From Candidatus Cloacimonadota bacterium (GTDB taxonomy: Bacteria > Cloacimonadota > Cloacimonadia > Cloacimonadales > Cloacimonadaceae): DNA of 45,902 bases. Positions 1 through 7,582 of the stretch are shown here, in pieces. The notes under the pieces are model-generated. The model was not told where the DNA came from. It did no database searches and was given only the letters and a program-made list of their open reading frames with translations. The DNA lies in the NCBI GenBank assembly GCA_029561955.1, contig JAKQWO010000073.1:1-45902 (forward strand). The letters run 5' to 3'. The stretch's first letter is position 1. The number at the start of each line of letters is the position of its first letter. Both the position numbers and the translations under genes were made by a program.

Positions 1-1274
1 AGGATAATACCAGCGATACCAGGCAGGGTGAGTGTAGCGTTGAATAAAGTGAGCATGGCTAGAATAAAGCCGATGTTGAAAATCAGCACAAAGTCCGCCA
101 CTAAGCCGGATGCCTTGTAGTATACAAGCATGAATATCATCACTGCCAATAGGCCAATGATACCGGCTGTGATACCGCTCTTGATGCTGTCAGCTCCCAA
201 GGAAGCACCAATGATTGAGGAGCTTACTGGGATGATGGGAGCGTCCAAAGTGGGGCTGTTGAGCAAGATTTCCAGCTCTGTGGCTTCTGAGGTGGTAAAC
301 TGACCTGTGATTTGGGCACGTCCGCCGGGGATGCGCTCTTGGATGTTGGGCGCAGAATAGACCACGTCGTCCATCAGGATGGCTAAGCGTTTGCCCACAT
401 TGTCAGCAGTGACACGCTCAAAAACACGCGCTCCTTCAGAGGTCATCTGGAGGGAGACGTGGGGCTTGTTTGCTGTGCGGGGATCGTCTGGAGAGCCATA
501 TTCCATACTGGCTTTGGAGATGTGTTTACCGGACATCTGGACAGCACTGTTGAGTACGTAAAGATCGCGGTCAGCAGTGGGATTTTGGCTGTCCATCTTA
601 CCAAATGCGAGCTGGTATCCAGCAGGCACCAAAGTTTTAAAGGCTTCCATGTCCATGAGGTCTGAAAGGGTGCGATAGTTTTCACTGCGCACCACGTAGT
701 TGATCTCACTTCTGTCGATCATTCTGCGGAAGACCCACGCCTCTGTGCCCAGGGTGTCAGCAGCCAATTTGAGGCTATCAACCAGAGCTTTGTCCTGTCT
801 GGCCAATTTCGCCAAGGTGGGGAATTGGGAGACGTTCATTCTCAGGTTTTGGTCGATAGCAGTGAGAATTTTGTCAGCCTCATCTGGAGGCGCTAAAAGC
901 TTAAATTCCAGCATAGCTGTCTTCTTCAGGAGGTTTTCAGCGGCCAACTGGTCTTCTATGCCAGGAAGCTGAACCTCAATGCGTTTCTCGCCCAATCTTT
1001 GGATGCTGGGCTCAGTCACGCCAAATTTGTCGATACGGTTTCGTATCACTTCGATGTTGTTGTCAATCGCCTTACTCGCCTGATCAGCGGGAAGTTTGGA
1101 AGTATCCACTTCCAAGACGATCTGCGTTCCGCCCCTGAGGTCCAAACCCAGATTTAACTTCCAGGAAGCCCACCAACTTGGCAGGCTGTCTTTAAACAAC
1201 AGAGGAGCAAGGAAGAATGCAGTCGCAAGTACAAAGACCAGGATAGCAAGTCCGCGCCATGAGAACTTTTTCAT
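1..1274 (-). CDS. secD: SecD, protein-export membrane protein (C-terminus cut off by window start)
   Basis: This is the SecD subunit of the SecDF complex, which uses the proton motive force to help pull exported proteins through SecYEG at the inner membrane. The reading frame is open from an ATG at 1274 to the window edge and gives about 424 residues. Visible marks are a first membrane segment at about residues 9-28, the family signature LNLGLDLRGGTQI just after it, a periplasmic part with the repeat-like stretch VIRNRIDKFGV, and near the edge the transmembrane run ending in ATLTLPGIAGIIL, typical of the RND-like core. A GGAG lies about 10 nt upstream of the start. secF would be expected beyond the window. 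A good promoter match lies at 1327-1355. Confidence 0.95.
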   Translation of the reverse strand, partial: MKKFSWRGLAILVFVLATAFFLAPLLFKDSLPSWWASWKLNLGLDLRGGTQIVLEVDTSKLPADQASKAIDNNIEVIRNRIDKFGVTEPSIQRLGEKRIEVQLPGIEDQLAAENLLKKTAMLEFKLLAPPDEADKILTAIDQNLRMNVSQFPTLAKLARQDKALVDSLKLAADTLGTEAWVFRRMIDRSEINYVVRSENYRTLSDLMDMEAFKTLVPAGYQLAFGKMDSQNPTADRDLYVLNSAVQMSGKHISKASMEYGSPDDPRTANKPHVSLQMTSEGARVFERVTADNVGKRLAILMDDVVYSAPNIQERIPGGRAQITGQFTTSEATELEILLNSPTLDAPIIPVSSSIIGASLGADSIKSGITAGIIGLLAVMIFMLVYYKASGLVADFVLIFNIGFILAMLTLFNATLTLPGIAGII

Positions 1275-1326
1275 TGGCTTAAACTCCGTATTTCTTTTTT
1301 TGTCACTTATTTTTGGTATGAAGACC

Positions 1327-1355
1327 CATAAAACTAGAGTCCGCTCATTCGTCAA
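1327..1355 (-). promoter_or_regulatory. Putative secD promoter
   Basis: On the minus strand TTGACG (1355-1350) is followed after 17 nt by TTTATG (1332-1327), about 50 nt before the secD start. It fits the TTGAC-N18 pattern seen before several other genes in this window. Confidence 0.5.
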
Positions 1356-1434
1356 TACTTTTATTGAAAACCTTAGTGTTGATCCAGTTTAACTTGATAC
1401 AATACCGTTGCCCCAGTGTGCCCTAACCAACCTC

Positions 1435-1523
1435 TTCCTTGCTTAGCCGCCCGGTGATTACTCGGAGCCACTCGGGAAAAACCCGAGTATCACCACGGCA
1501 TCGCCCTGCGGGTAAGCAAGGAA
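1435..1523 (+). repeat. 89-bp palindromic REP-like repeat, copy A (loop AAAAA)
   Basis: Outer arms TTCCTTGCTTA and TAAGCAAGGAA (11 bp, perfect) enclose a second pairing (GCCG and GGTGAT with ATCACC and CGGC), and then an inner hairpin ACTCGGG-AAAAA-CCCGAGT. A small CCC-TGC-GGG hairpin sits near the right arm. Plus orientation is defined here as the arm next to GCCGC coming first. Four more copies of the same length occur at 10284, 19345, 31476 and 44489. Confidence 0.9.
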
Positions 1524-1599
1524 GGGGCGGTCACTGAACCGCCCAAACAGTTGCGGGTGACAGGGGATAAAGCTCAACTAAGGGAAGGGGCCTATTGCG

Positions 1600-1905
1600 T
1601 TATTGTTCAGGTTTAAAGCCTACAGGTTTGTTTTCCTGCATGCCTTGAACTTTGATCTCACCAAACTGGCTTTCAAAGGTGTTTATATTCTTTTCCAAAA
1701 GCTGCAGAAGCTGCTTGGCATGTGATGGTGTGCACAGCACTCGGGTGTAGATTTTGCCTCCAGGGACGCCGGGAAGGATGCGGCCACAATCTATGATAAA
1801 CTCGCTGGGTGAGTTTGTGATCACAAAGAAGTTTGCATATATTCCTTCGCCTACTTGTTCGTCGATTTTGATGTTGATCTGTTGAGGTTGATTGGGTTTT
1901 GACAT
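1600..1905 (-). CDS. DUF3467 family protein
   Basis: A 101-residue soluble protein that I recognise as the small DUF3467 family, whose function is not known. Family-like features are the N-terminal IKIDEQVGEGIYANFF, the central NSPSEFIIDCGRILPG and a C-terminal VLCTPSHAKQLLQLL helix, ending with an NKPVGFKP tail. There is no signal peptide or membrane segment. The gene starts 12 nt after the helicase gene stops, so it is probably the last gene of the ftsY-helicase-DUF3467 transcript. The neighbourhood does not reveal its role. Confidence 0.8.
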   Translation of the reverse strand: MSKPNQPQQINIKIDEQVGEGIYANFFVITNSPSEFIIDCGRILPGVPGGKIYTRVLCTPSHAKQLLQLLEKNINTFESQFGEIKVQGMQENKPVGFKPEQ

Positions 1906-1917
1906 GGTGTTTACTCC

Positions 1918-4900
1918 TTATTGTTTTGAATATGGTGAAACGATTATATCTTCACTTGGGATCACTTTATGTGAGTGGCGAATTGTGTCTATCAAAAAAG
2001 CGTAATGAGGGCTATTTCGGCAGATATCGATGTTGCCGATGATGTAAAGCTGTTGCTTGGCACGGCTGATTGCCACGTTGAGTTTGCGGTCTACGCGCTG
2101 GTCGTCTGAGATTGATTCCACGCTCTTAATATCGTATTTATTTCTCAGGGGCAAGGTCATGAGGATGATCTCGCGCTCTGAGCCCTGGTAACGCTCCACC
2201 GTATCGATGGTAACGACGTCAAAGGGATCCTCCAGCCTATGCCTGAGTGCTTTTATCATCGCTTTGAAGGGTGCCACGATGCCGATGTCGCTTTCCAGGT
2301 CATCGATGCGTCCCACTTCCTTGAGCCTGTGCAGCAAGCAATGAATCACCTCAACCTGATGGTTGTCGTAATAGGCGTCCTTGGTGGGCGGACAGTCGAT
2401 CCACACAACGCGATGCTTCAGGTATTCTTCCCATTCTTCTTTATAATCAAGCTCGCTTTCCTGATGCTGAGTCCCGCAGACGAGCTGATTGTCGTAATAG
2501 TGTTGCACTAAGGAGCTGATCTGAGAGTGCATCCGATACTGCTTATTTAGCATGAACTTAGCCTGATCAAGCTTTCTATCTTGGCACAAAAGAAAGAGCC
2601 TCTCCATCATGGAGCGGTTGAAACTGCTGTAGTGCAGGCTTTGTAAGCGTGGAGACTGGAAGTTGTAGAGGGCATTTTCCTGGCTGACGATGGGTGGCAA
2701 CTGGTTTTGATCTCCCACCAAAACGAAGCGTGAAGCCAAGGACAGAATGCCCAAGATGTTGGATTCGATTATCTGTGATGCTTCGTCGATGATCACGGTT
2801 CCGATCTGGGGCACGATCCTGGTAAAGTCCTGAATCCAAGCGTTGCAGTTAGATACGGTGGCTACCCAGATGCGGTTGGACTTAACAATCTGCTCAATCT
2901 CGGCAAACCTCTTGTCTTTGATCATGTTTTCCAACAGCTTTTCCTGAATGCTTTGGCTTCTGCCGGTGCGGATGTAGTCTATCTCGTGTTTATCCAGATT
3001 GTTACAGATTTCGTCTACAGCTCGGTTGGTGAAGCTGAGCACGAGGATGGTTTGCTCATCAGATTGATAAAGCTCTTTGATCAACCGGGTGACCAAGCCC
3101 GATGTTTTCCCTGTTCCCGGCGGACCTTGTATCACGCAGTAGTCCTTGGCAGCCATGATCTTATCTACGAGCTGACCTGTGTCGTCAGCAGCCTTTTCCT
3201 CCACTTTTGCAAAGGTGGGATCCAGAAGTCCGATGATCTTCTGGCGCTTCTCTTTATCAGAAGCCACCAAGCTCATGATGGATGCCAAGGGGCCAAAGAG
3301 CATGCTCTCTAGGATGTCTTGTTCTATCGCCCAGCTACAATTTTCCTTGGGGATAATGGCAGGATTGAGCAGGCCTCTGGCGCGGATGATCAGATAATCC
3401 TTACCCAGCTCGATCAATTCCGCTCTGATGATCTGCTGCTGATCGACCTTGAGGTCTTCCCGGTAGGCTATCACCGTGTCGCCTTCACGGAAGTTGCTGA
3501 TCAGCTCCGTTTGATTGATCTTGAATCTGATACAGTTTTTGTCGATGTCTTGTAGTTCCAGTTCTGGCAATATCTTATAACGTTGGAGCTTCTCTTCTTT
3601 GCTGTGTCTCCAAAGCGCATTATGGCCTCTTTGATTGCGGTTTTCTCCACCGCAGGAGCCGATTTTGATGTGCCAAGCTTCTCTCACCGCCAGGCGAACT
3701 TGCTGCAAAAACCACTCGTATTCATCTGCATCCAAGTCAGTTAAAGCCGCGCTTATCGCCCTGATTTTGGCAGTCACAAAGGGTGGTAAACCATCTGCAG
3801 AATAAGTCTTCAGCCAGTCAAAAAACACGCGTGGATCATCTGCCAAGCCCTTCCAAATGCCCAAGATACGGTTGCGACACATGAGCAGATCTTGCTCTTG
3901 AGCCACGGTGTTGGAGACATGACGCAAGCTTTTGGAGCTGCTCTTTGAATAGAGAATAGACCCTCTGCCCAATCGCTGAAAGCCATAGCACTCTCTGATC
4001 ATCATGTTGTAGCCGATCACCTGAGCCTGATGTGAAGGCCACATATCGCTTTGAGGCACATTTCCGCTTTTCAGCTCTACGATATACTGCTTGCCTTCTC
4101 TCTGATAAAGCAAGTCCAGGCGCCCCTGCAGGCCATATTTGGGGCAGATGAAGGAAGGTTCAAGCATCATGGGATGTGTGCTGGCATATTTTGCCATGGA
4201 TTTGAGGCGCGGCAGATGCTCCTTTTTGACCGTATGATAGATGGCTAAAGCTTCTTGAGCTCCCAAGGCAACCATGGGGATAGGCCCACGTGCCAGGCTG
4301 TCTCTAAAGAGCTGATCATAATCTGCATCCGGCTCAAACATCAGATCGTCAAAGATATTGTTCACCGTGGAACCCAAGACGATGCCGCTGCTGCTGGGTT
4401 CACTGGTGAGCCTATTGATCAGGGCCAGCTCTGGATTCATCTTGTTGAAGGACATACAATCGGCAATGGTGCTCACATCCATCAGGTAATCCGGCTCCAC
4501 TACGATCAGCGTGCCCGGATTGGAGACATATCTGTTGTGTCCGGAAGATGCCTCGCCGAGCTTTATACAATTGAGAGTCGCCCAAGGCCAAAGAACTTTA
4601 TCCAGAAGGTTCCAGTTTCTGCCACCTCTGCCTTTAGCCTCGTCGATTAAGCGGATGGAGATATAGTCACCCTCTTCATCGATTGCGTCAATATCTATGC
4701 CGATGGAGGCAGTTATCTTCCAAGATTTTACCACACAGAAAAAGTCCAGCTTATTGCGGGATTTCTCGATGACAAAAGCTTGGGCTTGATGATGTTGCAG
4801 ATATTCTGCCAGAGCCGGATGTGATGCAGCAGCCTGGAAGCGTTCCAGTAGCTTCACCAAAACCCACGCGCAGGAGAGATACTCCTTTTCCTCTGGGATA

Positions 4901-5181
4901 TAGTCGTTTTCATGGCTCACCTTATTGCAATATCGGCGCATGGCATTTGCCTGATCCACCAGAGAAAACGGCAGATTCACCTCATCATGCAGATACTGCA
5001 TTCTGGCAAAGAGGTTTCCCACTAACTGGCGTGCATCCTCCGTGAGAGTCTTATACAGCTCCTCCAAGAGCGATCTCAGCAGCAGGATACGGCCTTTGAC
5101 GCTGTCTTCGCCGATGCAGACGGAATATATCCTCTGCAAAAAGTCTTGCGCCAGATCCTGGCTGATCAGTTCAGCTTTCAT
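1918..5181 (-). CDS. Dna2-like PD-(D/E)XK nuclease fused to SF1 DNA helicase
   Basis: A 1087-residue two-part enzyme. In the middle of the N-terminal half is a PD-(D/E)XK nuclease core: GRLDLL with D356, then YIVELKSGN with E369 and K371. The C-terminal third is a superfamily 1B helicase of the Dna2/NAM7/UPF1 type. It has Walker A GPPGTGKT (about 686-693, K692), Walker B VIIDEASQI, motif III VLVGDQNQLPP, motif IV-like NKQYRMHSQI, motif V TVERYQGSEREI and motif VI NVAISRAKQQLY. I see no clear four-cysteine iron-sulfur set as in eukaryotic Dna2. Likely a DNA end-processing or repair enzyme, but a defence role is also possible for such fusions. It begins 5 nt after the ftsY stop codon, so the two are probably co-transcribed. 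Confidence 0.85.
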   Translation of the reverse strand: MKAELISQDLAQDFLQRIYSVCIGEDSVKGRILLLRSLLEELYKTLTEDARQLVGNLFARMQYLHDEVNLPFSLVDQANAMRRYCNKVSHENDYIPEEKEYLSCAWVLVKLLERFQAAASHPALAEYLQHHQAQAFVIEKSRNKLDFFCVVKSWKITASIGIDIDAIDEEGDYISIRLIDEAKGRGGRNWNLLDKVLWPWATLNCIKLGEASSGHNRYVSNPGTLIVVEPDYLMDVSTIADCMSFNKMNPELALINRLTSEPSSSGIVLGSTVNNIFDDLMFEPDADYDQLFRDSLARGPIPMVALGAQEALAIYHTVKKEHLPRLKSMAKYASTHPMMLEPSFICPKYGLQGRLDLLYQREGKQYIVELKSGNVPQSDMWPSHQAQVIGYNMMIRECYGFQRLGRGSILYSKSSSKSLRHVSNTVAQEQDLLMCRNRILGIWKGLADDPRVFFDWLKTYSADGLPPFVTAKIRAISAALTDLDADEYEWFLQQVRLAVREAWHIKIGSCGGENRNQRGHNALWRHSKEEKLQRYKILPELELQDIDKNCIRFKINQTELISNFREGDTVIAYREDLKVDQQQIIRAELIELGKDYLIIRARGLLNPAIIPKENCSWAIEQDILESMLFGPLASIMSLVASDKEKRQKIIGLLDPTFAKVEEKAADDTGQLVDKIMAAKDYCVIQGPPGTGKTSGLVTRLIKELYQSDEQTILVLSFTNRAVDEICNNLDKHEIDYIRTGRSQSIQEKLLENMIKDKRFAEIEQIVKSNRIWVATVSNCNAWIQDFTRIVPQIGTVIIDEASQIIESNILGILSLASRFVLVGDQNQLPPIVSQENALYNFQSPRLQSLHYSSFNRSMMERLFLLCQDRKLDQAKFMLNKQYRMHSQISSLVQHYYDNQLVCGTQHQESELDYKEEWEEYLKHRVVWIDCPPTKDAYYDNHQVEVIHCLLHRLKEVGRIDDLESDIGIVAPFKAMIKALRHRLEDPFDVVTIDTVERYQGSEREIILMTLPLRNKYDIKSVESISDDQRVDRKLNVAISRAKQQLYIIGNIDICRNSPHYAFLIDTIRHSHKVIPSEDIIVSPYSKQ

Positions 5182-5186
5182 CGTGG

Positions 5187-6164
5187 TTACGTTTCGTTTT
5201 CCTCTGTATCGTTGGAGTCTTTGCTGAAGAAAGCATTCACAAAATGATGGATATTAAAGCTTTCCAAATCATCAATCTGCTCACCCACTCCGATCAGCTT
5301 CACAGGCAGGTTGAGGTTTTCTTTGAGATTGAAGATGATTCCGCCTTTGGAGGTGCCGTCATATTTGCTCAGGATCAGCCCGCTAAGCTTGATTGCCTGA
5401 TCAAAGTGATGTGCTTGCGAGATGGCGTTTTGCCCTGTGGTGGCATCCAAGACCAAGAGCACTTCATGCGGTGCTTCAGGAAGCAGCTTTTTGATGCTGC
5501 GGTCAATCTTGGAGAGCTCCGCCATCAGTCTTTCCTTGGTGGGTTGACGTCCCGCAGTGTCAATAAGCACAACGTCATATCCTCTTGCCATAGCAGAGCT
5601 TATTCCATCATAGACCACAGCCGCAGGGTCTGCATTGGCTTGGCTCTTGATGAAATGAGCTCCCGCACGCTCTGCCCAGATTTCCAATTGCTCGATCGCT
5701 GCTGCTCTGAAGGTATCCGCCGCCACGATCAGCACGCTTTTGCCCATTTTGACAAAGCGATTGGCGATCTTGCCTATGCCGGTGGTTTTGCCCACTCCAT
5801 TCACGCCCACAAACACTATCACCCAAGGCTTGGCATCTATATTGTTGAAAAAGGCGTTCTCATCTGTCTCATCACCTTCTTCGGGCACGCCTTCCAGCAG
5901 TATATCTCTCATGATGGACTGCAAGATATCCATCACCAGCTCCGCGTCTTCTATCTTCTGCACCCGGATCTCATCTCTGAGGCGATCCATGATGGTCTGT
6001 GTCATTTCCACACCGGTATCAGCTCTGATCAGGATTTCCTCAATCTCATCCATCAGCTCTTCATCTACTTTTCCCCTCAATTTAATGCTCTGCGCAATGC
6101 GTCCCCAAAAGTTGCTTTTCGTCGTGGCAATTTTGCGACGCAGGTTTTTCATGAAGCTTAACAT
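5187..6164 (-). CDS. ftsY: Signal recognition particle receptor FtsY
   Basis: FtsY is the membrane-associated SRP GTPase that receives ribosome-nascent chain complexes from Ffh. The 325-residue product has a short N-terminal helical domain (the RIAQSIKLRGKVDEEL region) without the long acidic A domain of E. coli, followed by the NG domain. That domain shows G1 GVNGVGKTTGIGK, the insertion-box region VLIVAADTFRAAAIEQL, G3 LIDTAGRQPT, G4-like SKYDGTSKGG and the closing GVGEQIDDLESF. I chose the ATG at 6164 because GTGGAG lies 7 nt upstream; the frame is open to 6233, but those extra residues look unrelated to the family. The SRP RNA gene is also in this window at 31772. Confidence 0.95.
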   Translation of the reverse strand: MLSFMKNLRRKIATTKSNFWGRIAQSIKLRGKVDEELMDEIEEILIRADTGVEMTQTIMDRLRDEIRVQKIEDAELVMDILQSIMRDILLEGVPEEGDETDENAFFNNIDAKPWVIVFVGVNGVGKTTGIGKIANRFVKMGKSVLIVAADTFRAAAIEQLEIWAERAGAHFIKSQANADPAAVVYDGISSAMARGYDVVLIDTAGRQPTKERLMAELSKIDRSIKKLLPEAPHEVLLVLDATTGQNAISQAHHFDQAIKLSGLILSKYDGTSKGGIIFNLKENLNLPVKLIGVGEQIDDLESFNIHHFVNAFFSKDSNDTEENET

Positions 6165-6184
6165 ATCATTCTCCACATTTGTTA

Positions 6185-6213
6185 TTGACAGTCGACAGCA
6201 TACCACAAAATTG
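6185..6213 (+). promoter_or_regulatory. Putative promoter of the 6256 operon
   Basis: TTGACA (6185-6190), a 17-nt spacer and AAATTG (6208-6213), 43 nt before the ATG at 6256. On the opposite strand TTGACT (6233-6228) could serve ftsY, so the 90-bp gap probably holds two overlapping divergent promoters. Confidence 0.5.
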
Positions 6214-6255
6214 CACCATGGCTCTAAAGTCAAGAACTAAAATCAAGGAAAAACG

Positions 6256-6963
6256 ATGAAACGCTCCAAGTTTAAAGTGGATATACTGCTGGCAGTCTTG
6301 GTTCCGCTGTTATTTACCTTTATAGCAGCGACCTTTTTTTATGGTGCTCCCAAGCCAAAACCCCAGCAGGTGGAATCCCGAATTCAAAGCTCAGATAGTA
6401 CCGTGGTGGTGATGAGTGTGGAAGGTATAGAAGAAACTGTGACCCAAAAAGCAGGGCCCAAGCAGTTTATGACCCCGATGCAGCTTGCCATGGCTCTGGC
6501 TCTGGTGATGAGTCTTGCCTCGCTGTTTGGCTACTACTATCCCAGCCGGGCACTATGGTATGTGGCCATCATCCTCAGCCTGCTATTCACCATTGTGGGT
6601 GCGGGTTACGTGGGCATCAAGCTCACTGCCTTTTTCATCCCAAACCTCCTCTTGGTCGCTGCGCTCACCCTCATCAGCAGCAAGCTATTTTACCACCGCA
6701 GCTTGATCAGGTTTCGCATGGTGCTTTGCTCGATCTTAGGTGCAGCAGCAGTGGCTTTATACTATTTTCTGCTCACCAAAATCACCCGCTATCCTTCCGA
6801 TTTTCAAGACATTAAGGTGTGGTTTACTAATTCTTTGGTCAGTCTGGTCTTCGTCACCTTTGGCCTCTCTTTAGCGCACTTGATCATACATCGCATCCGC
6901 TACAAGCAACAAACCGCCACAGAGAGCACACTTTTGGATGATGAGGATGCACAGGAGCTCTGA
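6256..6963 (+). CDS. Uncharacterised multi-pass membrane protein
   Basis: A 235-residue protein I cannot assign to a family. It opens with a positively charged KRSKFK and a hydrophobic segment (about residues 9-30). A roughly 45-residue polar stretch rich in Q, S and V follows and is probably outside the membrane. Four to five further hydrophobic segments come next (about 74-92, 99-118, 123-140, 155-175 and 190-212), and a charged, probably cytoplasmic tail ends in DDEDAQEL. Start: AAGGAAAAACG precedes the ATG at 6256. Its stop overlaps the trmB start (TGATG), so it is translated with trmB and the downstream GAF-HD-GYP and dus genes. No enzymatic motif is visible. Confidence 0.75.
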   Translation: MKRSKFKVDILLAVLVPLLFTFIAATFFYGAPKPKPQQVESRIQSSDSTVVVMSVEGIEETVTQKAGPKQFMTPMQLAMALALVMSLASLFGYYYPSRALWYVAIILSLLFTIVGAGYVGIKLTAFFIPNLLLVAALTLISSKLFYHRSLIRFRMVLCSILGAAAVALYYFLLTKITRYPSDFQDIKVWFTNSLVSLVFVTFGLSLAHLIIHRIRYKQQTATESTLLDDEDAQEL

Positions 6964-7571
6964 TGCTGAGTGATGCCGGCTATTTCCTCATCGAAATAGA
7001 AGACCAACTACTGGATTATGCCGAGGTTTTTGGCAATGAAAACCCCGTCTATATAGAGATTGGCAGCGGGAAGGGTGAATTTATCTCCCAATATCCACTG
7101 CTGCATCCGGATAAGAACTTCCTCGGCTTTGAAGTGCGTCGCAAGCGGATCAACAACATCCTCAAGAAGATAGATCCGCAGAGGCATCCCAACGTCAGGC
7201 TGATCGAAACGCTGGTGGATGAGAGATTCAACCTGATCCTGCCAGCCGTTTCCATCGATGGATGCTACATCCAACATCCCGATCCCTGGCCCAAGAGGAG
7301 ACATCACAAGCGCAGGCTGTTTCAAGCTGAATTCCTTAAAGCTTTGGCTTCTATCCTCAAGCCCGACGCCTTTGTGCAGATAGCCACTGATCACGAAGAA
7401 TACGCCCAGTGGATCACACGTGAGTTTGCCAAATGTGATCTCTTTGCCAGCGTGCAGGATGAACCGATCAGCTCCGAGCCTCATCTCAGCGACCATGTGA
7501 TCACCTTCTTCGAGCAAGAACAGCGTCGCCTGGGCTTTGAGCCCAACTTCATGATGTATAAAAGAATCTAA
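6963..7571 (+). CDS. trmB: TrmB, tRNA (guanine-N7)-methyltransferase
   Basis: TrmB methylates G46 in the variable loop of tRNAs, using S-adenosylmethionine. The 202-residue product has the SAM-binding motif YIEIGSGKGEFI, the family stretch FLGFEVRRKRINNIL, and the diagnostic IQHPDPWPKRRHHKRRL, which carries the catalytic aspartate and basic tRNA-contact residues. The length is usual for the family. The ATG overlaps the previous stop by one base (TGATG), which suggests translational coupling. The next gene follows after 11 nt with its own strong ribosome site. Confidence 0.93.
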   Translation: MLSDAGYFLIEIEDQLLDYAEVFGNENPVYIEIGSGKGEFISQYPLLHPDKNFLGFEVRRKRINNILKKIDPQRHPNVRLIETLVDERFNLILPAVSIDGCYIQHPDPWPKRRHHKRRLFQAEFLKALASILKPDAFVQIATDHEEYAQWITREFAKCDLFASVQDEPISSEPHLSDHVITFFEQEQRRLGFEPNFMMYKRI

Positions 7572-7582
7572 GGAGATAAGTT

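Larger units (their letters stand above)
1275..1599. other. Intergenic region between the DUF3467 gene and secD
   Basis: No gene is seen here. It holds the secD promoter and leader, one copy of the 89-bp palindromic repeat (1435-1523), and a short hairpin with arms GGGCGGT (1525-1531) and ACCGCCC (1538-1544). The hairpin could slow transcription leaving the DUF3467 gene, but it lacks a clean T-run. Confidence 0.6.

Noticed and set aside
5244-6161. A 305-residue open frame antisense to ftsY, and similar long antisense frames at 12414-13010, 40836-41759 and 39873-40607
   Set aside because: They lie wholly opposite well-supported genes, have histidine- and arginine-rich composition typical of antisense frames, and match no family.
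6165-6233. Upstream extension of ftsY by 23 residues
   Set aside because: The extra residues do not resemble FtsY and cover the divergent promoter region. GTGGAG before 6164 marks the better start.
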